Source: Streptomyces agglomeratus (lineage in GTDB: Bacteria > Actinomycetota > Actinomycetes > Streptomycetales > Streptomycetaceae). Taken from it: a DNA stretch of 64,000 nucleotides. The notes below the pieces were generated by a model, which was not told the DNA's origin, made no database searches, and saw only the letters and a list, made by a program, of their open reading frames with translations. The position numbers were made by a program, and so were the translations under genes. How positions within the stretch are numbered: position 1 is the stretch's first letter; each line of letters starts with the position of its first letter. The stretch spans positions 1,613,001 to 1,677,000 of the forward strand of contig NZ_MEHJ01000001.1 in NCBI RefSeq assembly GCF_001746415.1, written 5' to 3'. Of the stretch, positions 7,710 to 16,708 are shown in pieces.

Positions 7710-7942
7710 GTCGTCGGGTTCCTCTTCTCCAGCCGGTCGAGGAGTTCGTCCTCACGGCGGTCGAATTCGGCCTCGTCGATCTCCCCGGCGTCGAGCTGCC
7801 GCTCCAGGGCGGACAGTTCGCGCTGGATGGCCGACGGGTCGTAGTACTGCCGTTCCGCCTCCGAGACCACCTGCCGCAGCACCCAGGAGGTGCCGCGGAC
7901 AGGGGCCAGGGGCAGGAGAAGCAGTTCTCCCAGGAGGCCCAT
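7706..7942 (-). CDS. gvpG: Gas vesicle protein GvpG
   Basis: A 78-residue GvpG-family protein: hydrophobic N-terminus MGLLGELLLLPLAPVRG, then a charged helical region with SAIQRELSALERQLDAGEIDE typical of GvpG. It is an accessory protein of vesicle assembly, thought to work with GvpF/GvpL and GvpA. Starts 7 bases after the gvpF stop. Confidence 0.87.
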   Translation of the reverse strand: MGLLGELLLLPLAPVRGTSWVLRQVVSEAERQYYDPSAIQRELSALERQLDAGEIDEAEFDRREDELLDRLEKRNPTT

Positions 7943-7949
7943 CGCCGGG

Positions 7950-8666
7950 TCACTCCACGAAACTGTAAGGCGGCAGCGGGCCGTTCACCTGGAGCACGAG
8001 ATGGGGGTGCTCCTTGCGCAGGGCGTCCACCGCCTCCACGAAGTCCGCGGTGCGGTCACGGTCGACGAGGAAGGACACGTTCGCCAGCCAGCCGCTGCTC
8101 TCGGGCCCGGGGCTGACGTCCTGCGCCGCTCCCTCCAGGGCGCGGCGCACCAGTTCGCCGTCGCGCTTCTCGCGCTGCTGCACCGCCGCGACGACCCGTT
8201 CGCCGAGCCGCAGCTTCTGCTCGTACGTGCCGCCGCCGGCTGCCCGGTTGGCCTCGTTGAGCGAGCGCAGTTCGGCGTCGTCCGCGAGCACCTGGTGGAG
8301 GACGGCCTCCTCGTCGTGCGAGGCCTTGATGTTGTACTCCACCTTGTGGTCGAGCGCGTCGAGCCGCTCCAGGTAGTGCTTCTCGCGCTCGGCGAGGACC
8401 GTACGCACCGACTCGTCGTCGGTGGACAGGCTCCCGAAGCGCATCGGGAGCACGGCGCCCACGGCGCCGGCCTCCGCGAGCACCGTCTGGTGCGCGAGCA
8501 GGTCGCGGCGCTTGGGCCTGAGGTCCTCGGGAGCGTCGCTCACCAGGGCGGTCAGCTCGCCGGTCTTGAGGGTGCGGACGGGCATCGGCGGCTCGCCGAC
8601 CCCGTTCGTCGGCTCGGGAAGCGGCGGGTGGTCGCCGCGGGCGATGCCGTAGACGTACGTGCTCAT
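7950..8666 (-). CDS. gvpF: Gas vesicle protein GvpF
   Basis: A 238-residue GvpF/L-family protein starting [17 protein letters not shown] with central [20 protein letters not shown] and C-terminal [10 protein letters not shown], all family hallmarks. GvpF of other organisms binds the inner face of the vesicle and contacts GvpA before assembly. Paralogous to gvpL in the same operon. ATG overlaps the gvpA stop (ATGA). Confidence 0.9.
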   Translation of the reverse strand: MSTYVYGIARGDHPPLPEPTNGVGEPPMPVRTLKTGELTALVSDAPEDLRPKRRDLLAHQTVLAEAGAVGAVLPMRFGSLSTDDESVRTVLAEREKHYLERLDALDHKVEYNIKASHDEEAVLHQVLADDAELRSLNEANRAAGGGTYEQKLRLGERVVAAVQQREKRDGELVRRALEGAAQDVSPGPESSGWLANVSFLVDRDRTADFVEAVDALRKEHPHLVLQVNGPLPPYSFVE

Positions 8667-9094
8667 TCCTGCTCCTCCTTCCGGCGGGACGTGCTGCTGC
8701 GGCGGCTGCTGGTCTTCGACTCGGCCTTCTCCTCGTCACCGCCGCGGGCCTGCTGGAAGGCGCCCGAGATGGTTTCGGCGGCGCCGGACAGCGCGCCCTT
8801 GGACTTGCCCCTGGCGCCGGATTCGGTGACGTCGCCGACGATCTCGGGCAGGCCGGGGCTCTTGTTGGCGCCGGTTTCGAGGTCGAGGCGGTTACATGCC
8901 TCGGCGAAGCGCAGATACGTGTCGACGCTCGCCACCACGACCCGGATGTCGATCTTGAGGATCTCGATGCCGACCAGGGAGACACGGATGAACGCGTCGA
9001 TCACGAGTCCCCGGTCGAGGACGAGTTCCAGGACGTCGTAGAGGCCGCTGGTACCGCCGCCGCCTCCACCTTGCTGTGCCGGGACTACGGTCAT
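8663..9094 (-). CDS. gvpA: Major gas vesicle structural protein GvpA
   Basis: A 143-residue protein with the GvpA core at about residues 16-70: [20 protein letters not shown] and [20 protein letters not shown]. This is the amphipathic shell protein that polymerises into the gas-filled vesicle wall. It has a glycine-rich N-terminus and a long charged C-terminal tail (Lys/Ser/Arg/Glu, about 75-143), longer than the ~70-residue GvpA of cyanobacteria but usual for streptomycetes. The start at 9094 is supported by AGGAGG 10 bases upstream. Confidence 0.9.
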   Translation of the reverse strand: MTVVPAQQGGGGGGTSGLYDVLELVLDRGLVIDAFIRVSLVGIEILKIDIRVVVASVDTYLRFAEACNRLDLETGANKSPGLPEIVGDVTESGARGKSKGALSGAAETISGAFQQARGGDEEKAESKTSSRRSSTSRRKEEQE

Positions 9095-9122
9095 GCCGAC
9101 CGGCCCTCCTTCATGTCGGTGT

Positions 9123-9491
9123 CTATGAACGGTCCGCCCTGCCGCGTTCGTAGCGGCGGACGCGCCGGTAGCCGGTGAGCGCTCCATAGGCGTCGAGCGT
9201 GACTTCGTACGACGCGAGAAGGCTCATCGTGTCGGGGACCCGGGCCAGTTCGAGGACCTCGATCCGCAACATCCAGCCGTCGTCCTCCGTGCGTTCGAAG
9301 GACGAAACCGACTCGGCCTCCATACCGGTGAGTTCCGCCAGTTGTCCTCGCGCTCCGCGCAGGACATCCATCGGGCCCGGGAGACCTTCTTTCTTGCCGG
9401 CTGAACCCTGTTTGTTCTTGGGGGTGTTCTCGGACGCGTCCGACGTATCAGACGCATCAGAGGTTTCGGGTGTACCTGATGTATTTGCCAT
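9123..9491 (-). CDS. gvpO: Gas vesicle protein GvpO
   Basis: A 122-residue GvpO-family protein. The conserved part is residues about 40-115, with [37 protein letters not shown] and [20 protein letters not shown]. The first 35 residues are a Thr/Ser/Asp/Ala repeat ([11 protein letters not shown]). GvpO is an accessory or regulatory Gvp. The start 9491 follows GGAGG at 5 bases, favouring it over an ATG 15 bases upstream. First gene of the operon, 28 bases ahead of gvpA. Confidence 0.87.
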   Translation of the reverse strand: MANTSGTPETSDASDTSDASENTPKNKQGSAGKKEGLPGPMDVLRGARGQLAELTGMEAESVSSFERTEDDGWMLRIEVLELARVPDTMSLLASYEVTLDAYGALTGYRRVRRYERGRADRS

Positions 9492-9510
9492 TTCAGCCTC
9501 CGTCATCTGG

Positions 9511-9534
9511 TTACCGCTGAAGCGTGGTCCAAAC
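9511..9534 (-). promoter_or_regulatory. Possible sigma-B-like promoter of the gvp operon
   Basis: On the minus strand GTTT (9534-9531), 14 bases, then CGGTAA (9516-9511). This is near GTTT-N14-GGGTAY but with two mismatches in the -10. The predicted start near 9504 would leave a leader of about 13 bases carrying only the gvpO Shine-Dalgarno. Weak evidence. Confidence 0.3.
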
Positions 9535-9582
9535 TCCCCGATGCCTGAGCTTTGTTCGAAAGTGCCGGGGTATCCGGGCGTC

Positions 9583-11054
9583 GTGACACATACGGACACA
9601 GGGGTGATTCGCACCCGCATCCCGGCGAGGCTCGACCGCCTCCCGTGGTCTCCCTGGCACTGGCGGATCGTCATCGGACTCGGCACCGTGTGGGTCCTCG
9701 ACGGCCTGGAAGTGACCATCGTCGGCAACATCGTGGGCCGCCTCGCCGAGGAAGGCAGCGGCATCGACATCACCACCGCCCAGGTGACTACCTGGGCTGC
9801 TGCCCTGTACGTCGCCGGGGCATGCGTCGGCGCGCTGTTCTTCGGCCGGCTCACCGACATCTACGGCCGCAAGAAGCTCTTCATGATCACGCTGGCCGTC
9901 TATCTCGCGGCGACGGCGGCCACGGCGTTCTCCGAAACCGCCTGGTTCTTCTTCGTCTGCCGCTTTTTCACCGGTTTCGGCATCGGCGGCGAGTACGCGG
10001 CCATCAACTCGGCCATCGACGAACTGATCCCGGGCCGGCTGCGCGGCCGTATCGACCTCGTCATCAACGGCACCTTCTGGGCGGGCGCGGCGCTCGGCGC
10101 GCTCGCGTCGGTCGCGTTCCTCGACACGGACCTGTTCGCGAAGGACCTGGGCTGGCGGCTCGCCTTCGCGACGGGCGTGGTGCTCGGTCTCGCGATTCTC
10201 CTCGTACGCCGGCACGTGCCGGAGAGCCCGCGCTGGCTGTTCGTCCGCGGGCGGGTGGACGAGGCGGACCGGATCGTCGACGGCGTGGAACAGCAGGTGG
10301 AGGAGGAGACCGGGAAGCGGCTCACCGTGCCGGACGAAGAGATCGCCATCCGGCAGCGGAAGTCCATCGGCTTCGGCACCATCGTGCGCACGGTGTTCGC
10401 GCAGTACCGGGGGCGCACGGCGCTCGGCCTGTCGCTCTTCATCGGCCAGGCGTTCCTCTACAACTCGATCACCTTCGGTTACGCCGTCATCCTGACCGAG
10501 TTCTTCGACGTGCCGGTCGGTTCGACGGCGTACTACTTCGCGGTGATCGCGGTCGGCAACCTGCTCGGCCCGCTCGTCCTCGGCCACTTCTTCGACAGCG
10601 TCGGCCGCGTGCCGATGATCGCCGGTACGTACATCGCGTCCGGGCTGCTGCTGTTCGGGACGGCGTACCTCTTCCAGCGGGGGTCGCCGTCACGCTGACC
10701 GCCTGCTGGTGCGCGGTGCTCTTCTTCGCCTCGGCGGGGGCGAGCTCGGCCTACCTGACGGTGAGCGAGGTCTTCCCGCTGGAGACGCGCGCGATGTGCA
10801 TCTCCTTCTTCTACGCCGTCGGCACGGCCCTCGGCGGCATCACGGGGCCGCTGCTCTTCAACGGCCTGGTCAGCAGCGGCGAGCGCACCGACACGACGCT
10901 GGCGTTCTGTATCGGAGCCGCGCTGATGATCGCCGCCGGTGTGGTCGAGTCGGTGCTCGGTGTGAAGAGCGAGCGCCGGAGTCTGGAGTCGATCGCCGCC
11001 CCGCTCAGCGCGGTGACCGACCCCGACCCCGCCTCGGCCGGCAGGACCGCCTGA
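9583..11054 (+). pseudogene. MFS sugar-type transporter, one frameshift
   Basis: A 12-helix major facilitator of the sugar/metabolite-proton symporter type: GRLTDIYGRKKL motif between TM2-3, PESPRWLFVRGR after TM6 and the TVSEVFPLETR motif in TM10-11. The reading frame breaks at about 10678-10683: the upstream frame ends at TGA 10698 after FQRGSPSR, while the family sequence continues one frame over from GVAVTLTACW to 11054. One G missing from the run CGGGGG restores a 490-residue protein. It may be an assembly error or a true inactivation. Start GTG 9583 or ATG 9541; neither has a strong RBS. Divergent from gvpO. Confidence 0.8.
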
Positions 11055-11120
11055 ACGCCGGGATCGCGCGCCCGGCCTGCCGCCGCCGCTGTGCCCGCGC
11101 GAGGGGCCCGGGGGTCGCGG

Positions 11121-12038
11121 TCAGCGCAGGGCGCGCAGGCGCCGGCGCGCCGGGCCCAGGGCGCGGCCCCGGGAGGAGACGCCCGCCCAGGGGTTGGTGC
11201 GGGCCTGTTCCAGTACGCCGTCCTGGTCCCTCAACGACCAGGTGCGCGCGGTGAGTTCCTTGTCGTCGAGCTGCTCCCACGAGACCGGCGCGGCGACCGG
11301 CGCGCCCTCCCGGGGGCGGACCGACCAGGGGGCGACGGCGGTCTGGGCGTACGCGTTGCGCCCGATGTCGAGGAAGAGCCGGTCGCCGCGGGACTGTTTG
11401 CGTACGGCCGTGGTCAGCTCGTCCGGGTGGCGCGCGGTGAGGGTCTGCGCGACCTCGCGGGCGAAGGCGCGGGAGTCGTCGAACGTGGTGCTCCCGTCGA
11501 GGGGCACGACGACGTGGAGGCCCTTGGAGCCCGTCGTCATCAGCGTGGACGGCAGCCGCAGCTGGTCGAGGAGTTCGCCGAGCCGGTGAGCGGCCTCCCG
11601 TACGGCCGGGAAGTCGTCACCGGGCGGGTCCAGGTCGAAGACCAGGCGGTCGGGCCACTCGATGCGGCCGGCCCGGGAGAGCCAGCGGTGCAGCGTGAGG
11701 CACGCCTGGTCGGCGAGGAAGACGAGGGTGGCGCTGTTGTCGCACACGGTGTGCGTGACGGTGCCGCCCTCCTTGGGGACACGGACCCGGCGTACCCAGT
11801 CCGGGTAGTGCTCGGGTGTGTCCTTCTGCATGAAGCGCGGGCCCTCGGTGCCGTCGGGCCGGCGCTCCAGCATCAGCGGCCGGTCCCGCAGCTGGGGCAC
11901 CATGAACGCCGCCACCCGCCGGTAGTAGCCGGCGACATCGGCCTTGGTGAGACCGCAGTCGGGGAAGAGGACCTTCCCGGGGCGGTGGACGGTCACCGTG
12001 CGGTGCCCCGCCCTTACGGTCGTGGTGTCGTCGCTCAT
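11121..12038 (-). CDS. LigD-type polymerase/primase domain protein
   Basis: A 305-residue stand-alone LigD polymerase domain (AEP primase superfamily). It has the catalytic Asp pair in VFDLDPPG (Asp135, Asp137), the nucleotide-contact motif TGSKGLHVVV (171-175) and the third acidic site in DRLFLDIGRN. In bacterial non-homologous end joining this domain fills gaps and adds ribonucleotides with Ku and a ligase. In streptomycetes it is often encoded apart from the ligase, as here; no Ku or ligase gene is present in the window. Convergent with the MFS gene. RBS GGGAGAGACG lies close to the ATG. Confidence 0.88.
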   Translation of the reverse strand: MSDDTTTVRAGHRTVTVHRPGKVLFPDCGLTKADVAGYYRRVAAFMVPQLRDRPLMLERRPDGTEGPRFMQKDTPEHYPDWVRRVRVPKEGGTVTHTVCDNSATLVFLADQACLTLHRWLSRAGRIEWPDRLVFDLDPPGDDFPAVREAAHRLGELLDQLRLPSTLMTTGSKGLHVVVPLDGSTTFDDSRAFAREVAQTLTARHPDELTTAVRKQSRGDRLFLDIGRNAYAQTAVAPWSVRPREGAPVAAPVSWEQLDDKELTARTWSLRDQDGVLEQARTNPWAGVSSRGRALGPARRRLRALR

Positions 12039-12114
12039 CGTCTCTCCCGGCCTCGCTCAGGCGTCGTACGGACACGGCGGGCCCGCTTCCCGGCAGGCCC
12101 GCACGGCGCGGGGA

Positions 12115-12147
12115 GGGTGGCGGGATGTTCAGGGCACCCCGCCACCC
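12115..12147 (-). terminator. Hairpin terminator after transketolase
   Basis: Arms GGGTGGCGGG and CCCGCCACCC (10 bp, perfect) around a 13-base loop, in the gap just past the transketolase stop codon. No U-run, as is usual in streptomycetes. Confidence 0.55.
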
Positions 12148-12163
12148 ACGCCCCGCCGCGCTG

Positions 12164-14026
12164 TCACAGGACGAGCACCTTCTCCGCCAGGAGCTTCACG
12201 GCGGCCACGATCGAGTCGGCGTCGATGCCCGCCGCGCCGAGCTGCTCCTGCTCGGTGGCCGAGCCGGGCATGTTGCCCACAGCGAGCCGCACCATGCGCG
12301 GCGCCGGACGGCCGTCGGAGAACACCTCCGCGACCGCGTCGCCCAGGCCGCCCTGCGAATGGTGGTCCTCGACCGTCACGAGGCAGCCGGTGCGCTCCGC
12401 AGCCTCCTGCACGGCGCGCTCGTCGACGGGCTTGACGGAGTACAGGTCCACGACACGGACCGGCACCCCGTCACGCTCCAGCGAGTCCGCCGCCCGCAGG
12501 GCCTCGTGGACCGTCACTCCGGCGGCCAGCAGCGTCAGTTTGTCGTCGTCGCCGGAGCGCAGCAGCTTGCTTCCGCCGACCGGGAACTCCTCGTCGGGGC
12601 CGTAGAGGACCGGCATGGCGCCCCTGCTGGTGCGCAGATAGCGCACGCCGCGGCTCTGCGCGTCGCCCTCCGCCATCGCGGCGACGAGCTTCGCCGTCTG
12701 GTTGGCGTCGCAGGGGTAGAGGACCGTGCTGCCGTGCACGGCCCGGAACATCGCGAGGTCTTCGAGCCCCATCTGGGAGGGCCCGTCCTCGCCGATGGCC
12801 ACCCCGGCGTGCGAACCCACGACATTGATGCCGGCCCTGCTGACGGCCGCCATCCGCACGAAGTCGTGCGCTCGGGTCAGGAAGGCGGCGAAGGACGAGG
12901 CGTACGGCACGTAACCGCGTGTCTGCATCCCGACGGCCGCCGCGACCAGTTGCTGCTCGGCGATGTAGCACTCGAAGAACCGGTCCGGGTGCTCCTTCGC
13001 GAAGAACTGCGACCGCGTCGAGTCGCTCACCTCGCCGTCGAGGGCCACGACGTCGCCGCGCGCCGATCCGAGGGCGGCGAGCGCCTCGCCGTAGGCGTTG
13101 CGGGTGGCGACCTCGTCGCCCTTCTCGTACTTAGGCAGCGTCAGCGCGGCGCCGCGCGTGCCGAGCAGGGCGGAACTCAGTGTGGCGGCTGGCTTCTGGA
13201 CCTCCACGCGGACGAACCGGGGCCCGCCGAGCTCCTCGATCGCGCTCCCGGCGTCCTTGAGCGGCTTGCCGTGCATGCCCTCCTTGTCCTCCACCGCCGC
13301 CACACCGCGCCCCTTGTGCGTGCGCGCGACGACGGCGGTGGGCCGGCCGGTGGTCGACCGGGCCTCGTTGAAGGCGGCGTCGACGGCCTCGACGTCGTGT
13401 CCGTCGACCTCGATGGTGTGCCAGCCGAAGGCGTGCAGCCTGCGGCTGTACGCCCCCAGGTCCCACTCGTGGCGGGTGGGACCGCGCTGTCCGAGCCGGT
13501 TGACGTCGATGACCAGGATGAGGTTGTCGAGGTGCTCGTGGGCCGCGTGCTCGACGGCCTCCCACACCGATCCCTCGGCCATCTCGCTGTCGCCGCTGAG
13601 CACCCATACCCGGTACGGCGCCCGGTCGAGCCGCTTGCCCGCCAGCGCCACGCCGACGCCGACCGGCAGCCCCTGCCCGAGCGAGCCGGTGGCCACGTCG
13701 ACCCAGGGGAGCCGGGGCGTGGGATGTCCTTCGAGGCGGCTGCCGCGCTGCCGGTAGGTCAGGAACTCCTCGTCACCGACGGCACCGGCCGCCCGGTACA
13801 TGGCGTACAGGAGCGGGGAGGCGTGACCCTTCGAGAGGATCAGCCGGTCGTTGCCCGGATGGTCCGGCCGGTCGAAGTCGTAGCGCAGGTGCTTGCCGAG
13901 GAGTACGGCCGCGAGGTCCGCCGCCGACATCGACGACGTCGGATGGCCCGACTGCGCGGCGTCGGCGGCCCGCACCGCGTCGACCCTCAGCTGCTGCCCG
14001 AGCTGGATGAGCTGTTCGCTGTCCAT
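12164..14026 (-). CDS. Transketolase
   Basis: A 620-residue thiamine-diphosphate transketolase. The N-terminal PP domain has SGHPTSSMSAADLAAVLLG (His28 of the conserved GHP) and the ThDP-binding GDSEMAEGSVWEA ending at VIDVNRLGQRGPT. The pyrimidine domain carries FFECYIAEQQLVAAAVGM (catalytic Glu) and the C-terminal domain follows. It transfers two-carbon units in the pentose phosphate pathway. It is shorter than the usual ~690-residue TktA and has the AEQ-type motif, so it may be a second, specialised paralogue. Start 14026 is preceded by GGGAGTGAC; ATG 14044 is possible. Confidence 0.87.
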   Translation of the reverse strand: MDSEQLIQLGQQLRVDAVRAADAAQSGHPTSSMSAADLAAVLLGKHLRYDFDRPDHPGNDRLILSKGHASPLLYAMYRAAGAVGDEEFLTYRQRGSRLEGHPTPRLPWVDVATGSLGQGLPVGVGVALAGKRLDRAPYRVWVLSGDSEMAEGSVWEAVEHAAHEHLDNLILVIDVNRLGQRGPTRHEWDLGAYSRRLHAFGWHTIEVDGHDVEAVDAAFNEARSTTGRPTAVVARTHKGRGVAAVEDKEGMHGKPLKDAGSAIEELGGPRFVRVEVQKPAATLSSALLGTRGAALTLPKYEKGDEVATRNAYGEALAALGSARGDVVALDGEVSDSTRSQFFAKEHPDRFFECYIAEQQLVAAAVGMQTRGYVPYASSFAAFLTRAHDFVRMAAVSRAGINVVGSHAGVAIGEDGPSQMGLEDLAMFRAVHGSTVLYPCDANQTAKLVAAMAEGDAQSRGVRYLRTSRGAMPVLYGPDEEFPVGGSKLLRSGDDDKLTLLAAGVTVHEALRAADSLERDGVPVRVVDLYSVKPVDERAVQEAAERTGCLVTVEDHHSQGGLGDAVAEVFSDGRPAPRMVRLAVGNMPGSATEQEQLGAAGIDADSIVAAVKLLAEKVLVL

Positions 14027-14053
14027 GTCACTCCCTGTGGTCACTCCCCGTGG

Positions 14054-15406
14054 TCATCCGTCGGGTTCACTCTGCTGTGCCCGGGCGCGCGCGCCGGGGA
14101 CCCTGGCCAGTTCCGGCGAGGACGTGTCGAGCGGAACCGACCAGGACCGGACCAGGCCCAGCTGCACGGCCTGGCGCGGCAGTACGGCGTCGAGCATCCA
14201 GTCGGCGGCGACCCGCACCCGGTTCCCCGGCATGGCGGCGAGGTGGTAGCCGCGCGTGACCGCGCCCGCGAGGGGACCGGACAGCGGTACGCCGAGCGGG
14301 TTGGCGGCGGCCTTGACGCCGCCGAGGTCCACGACGAACCCCAGGTCGTTGTGCTTGTACTGCTGCCGCTCGCCGTACCCGAGGGAGGCGGCGACGTTGC
14401 GGCCCGCCACCTTTCCCTGCCGGGCCGCGTGCTGCGCGGTCATCGGTGTGTACTCCCCCGGCCGCGTGAGGTCGGGCACGGCCGCCGCGTCGCCGCAGGC
14501 GAAGACCTCGGGGTGGCCGGGCACGTTGAGGGTCGGCTCGACAAGCAGCCGGCCGCGCTCGACGGGCAGGCCGACCTCCGAGACGAGCGGATCGGGCCGT
14601 ACGCCGACACACCAGACGACGGTCCTGGTGTCGACGAACTCCCCGTCGTCCAGCAGGACCCCTTCACGGGTGGCCTCCTTGACGGAGGTCTGCGTGCGTA
14701 CGTCGACTCCTCGCCCGCGCAGCACCTTGTCGGCCGTCCGGGACAGACGGCGGTCCAGTTCGGGCAGGACGCGCGGCGCGATGTCGAGCAGCAGCCAGCG
14801 CGGCTTGTGCCCGGCGTGCCGCCAGGCGCGCTGCTTGCGCACGAGGGCGTCGGTGAACATCTGGCCCTGGGCCGCGACCTCGGTGCCGGTGTATCCGGCG
14901 CCGACGACGACGAAGGTGCAGCGCGCGGCGCACTCGTCCGGGTCGCCGGTGGCGGCGGCCAGTTCGATCTGGCGGGTCACGTGGTCGCGCAGGTACAGGG
15001 CCTCGGGCAGGCCCCGGAAGCCGTGGGCGTGTTCGGCGACACCGGGGACCGGCAGGAGCTTGTTGACGCTGCCGACGGCCAGCACGAGCCGGTCGTACTC
15101 CAGCTCGCCCTTGTCGTCCTCGGGCCCCGTGTAGTGCACGCGCCGGGCCGCCAAGTCGACACGGTCCGCCTCGCCGAGGACCAGCCGTACGCGCGGAAGC
15201 GTCCCCGGCAGCGAGACCGTCACGCGGCGCGGTTCGAGGATGCCGGCGGCCACCTGTGGCAGGAGCGGGAGGTAGAGGAAGTAGTCGGTCGGGTTGAGCA
15301 GGACGATCTCGGCGTTGTCCCTGAGCTGCCGGGAGAGGGTCCTCGCGGCCTGGTGGCCGGCGAAGCCCGCTCCGACGACGACGATGCGGGGACGGTTACG
15401 GGTCAC
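14054..15406 (-). CDS. NAD(P)/FAD-dependent oxidoreductase (type II NADH dehydrogenase-like)
   Basis: A 450-residue two-dinucleotide-binding flavoprotein. FAD motif VVVGAGFAGHQAA (Gly12-14-17), NAD motif FVVVGAGYTGTEVA near residue 160, and the second FAD motif VFACGDAAAVPD near 300. The C-terminal part lacks an obvious membrane helix but has a hydrophobic AAMPGNRVRVAADWMLD stretch seen in NDH-2 enzymes. It likely oxidises NADH to quinone without proton pumping. Start taken as GTG 15406, with GAGGTGA 7 bases upstream. It is 27 bases ahead of the transketolase start and may form an operon with it. Confidence 0.85.
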   Translation of the reverse strand: MTRNRPRIVVVGAGFAGHQAARTLSRQLRDNAEIVLLNPTDYFLYLPLLPQVAAGILEPRRVTVSLPGTLPRVRLVLGEADRVDLAARRVHYTGPEDDKGELEYDRLVLAVGSVNKLLPVPGVAEHAHGFRGLPEALYLRDHVTRQIELAAATGDPDECAARCTFVVVGAGYTGTEVAAQGQMFTDALVRKQRAWRHAGHKPRWLLLDIAPRVLPELDRRLSRTADKVLRGRGVDVRTQTSVKEATREGVLLDDGEFVDTRTVVWCVGVRPDPLVSEVGLPVERGRLLVEPTLNVPGHPEVFACGDAAAVPDLTRPGEYTPMTAQHAARQGKVAGRNVAASLGYGERQQYKHNDLGFVVDLGGVKAAANPLGVPLSGPLAGAVTRGYHLAAMPGNRVRVAADWMLDAVLPRQAVQLGLVRSWSVPLDTSSPELARVPGARARAQQSEPDG

Positions 15407-15549
15407 TGCGTTCACCTCGTAGGCGGGGCGGTTGCGGTGGACCTTCCCGGTGCCCCTGTCCCCAGGGGCCAAACCCGGCGGCGCGAGTTTCCCGGCGTAC
15501 GCGCTGGTTACCCGGCGTACAGCAACCGCTCGCCCGGGAGGCACCCCTC

Positions 15550-16512
15550 ATGACCGAGTTCGGATACTTCCTGTCCACCGAGGAGTTCGGCCCCGCCGAC
15601 CTCGTCGAACAGGCGCGCATGGCCGAGCAGGCCGGGTTCCAGGCGCTGTGGATCTCCGACCACTACCACCCGTGGAACGAGGAACAGGGCCAGAGCCCCT
15701 TCGTCTGGTCGGTGATCGGCGCCCTGTCCGAGGCGGTCTCGCTGCCCGTGCAGACCGCCGTGACCTGTCCGACCGTACGGATGCACCCGGCGGTGGTCGC
15801 CCAGGCGGCGGCCACGGCGGCCGTCCAGCTCGGTGAGGGCCGGTTCCGGCTGGGCGTGGGCAGCGGTGAGGCGCTCAACGAGCACATCCTGGGCGGGGCG
15901 TGGCCGGGCGCGCGGGTGCGGCTGGAGATGCTGGAGGAGGCCGTGCAGCTGATCCGCAGTCTCTTCGACGGCAACGAGGTCAGCCACGAGGGCAAGCACT
16001 ACACGGTGGAGAACGCCCGGCTCTACACCGTCCCGGACGAGCATGTCCCCATCGACATCTCGGCGTTCGGCGCCAAGGCGCTGTCGCTCGCGTCGCGTAT
16101 CGGCGACGGGCTCATCACCATGGCCCCCGACGCCGGGCCGGTGACCCGTTTCCGCGACGGCGGTGGGGCCGGCAAGCCGGTCAGCGGCGGGACGAAGGTC
16201 TGCTACGGTCCGGACCGCGACGAGGCGGTGCGCACGGTCCACCGGCTTTGGCCGAGCGCTCAGTTGCCCGGTGAGCTGGGTCAGGTCCTGCCCACGCCGC
16301 GTCACTTCGAGCAGGCGTCCTCCCTCGTCACCGAGGACATGGTCGCCTCGGACGTGGTGTGCGGGGACGACACCGACGCGCACGTGCGCGCGCCGATGGC
16401 GTACGCCGAGGCCGGGTTCGACCGGGCGTACGTGAACCAGATCGGCCCGGACCAGCGCGGGTTCTTCGACTTCTACCGCACCAAGGTGCTGCCGCAGGTA
16501 CTGGGGACCTGA
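15550..16512 (+). CDS. F420-dependent luciferase-like oxidoreductase (TIGR03557 type)
   Basis: A 320-residue luciferase-like TIM barrel starting MTEFGYFLSTEEFGPADLVEQARMAE. It contains AGFQALWISDHYHPW and GVGSGEALNEHILG, the signature of the F420-dependent glucose-6-phosphate dehydrogenase-like subfamily. The cofactor is most likely coenzyme F420; the substrate is unknown. Start supported by CGGGAGG upstream. Divergent from the NDH-2-like gene with 143 bases between. Confidence 0.87.
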   Translation: MTEFGYFLSTEEFGPADLVEQARMAEQAGFQALWISDHYHPWNEEQGQSPFVWSVIGALSEAVSLPVQTAVTCPTVRMHPAVVAQAAATAAVQLGEGRFRLGVGSGEALNEHILGGAWPGARVRLEMLEEAVQLIRSLFDGNEVSHEGKHYTVENARLYTVPDEHVPIDISAFGAKALSLASRIGDGLITMAPDAGPVTRFRDGGGAGKPVSGGTKVCYGPDRDEAVRTVHRLWPSAQLPGELGQVLPTPRHFEQASSLVTEDMVASDVVCGDDTDAHVRAPMAYAEAGFDRAYVNQIGPDQRGFFDFYRTKVLPQVLGT

Positions 16513-16708
16513 CCCGGCCGGCGCTCCCCCTCCTCCGGCCGCACGTTCCCGCGTACCCGGCCGTCGCACCCGCACGCGCGCCGGCATGCGCACCGCCACG
16601 TGTTTCGATGTCCCACATCGCGAGATTTACGTCTCACATTCCGGCATGGCGGCGTAGCGTACGGCGTACCGCTTCACGAGCGGACACTTGAGGAGAAGGA
16701 GTACGGCC

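Noticed and set aside
10675..10700. Programmed -1 ribosomal frameshift in the MFS gene
   Set aside because: No slippery heptamer in the proper phase and no following pseudoknot is evident; a missing base is simpler.
12125..15553. Another over-1100-codon plus-strand open frame
   Set aside because: Antisense to transketolase and the NDH-2-like gene, with no domain or codon bias of its own.
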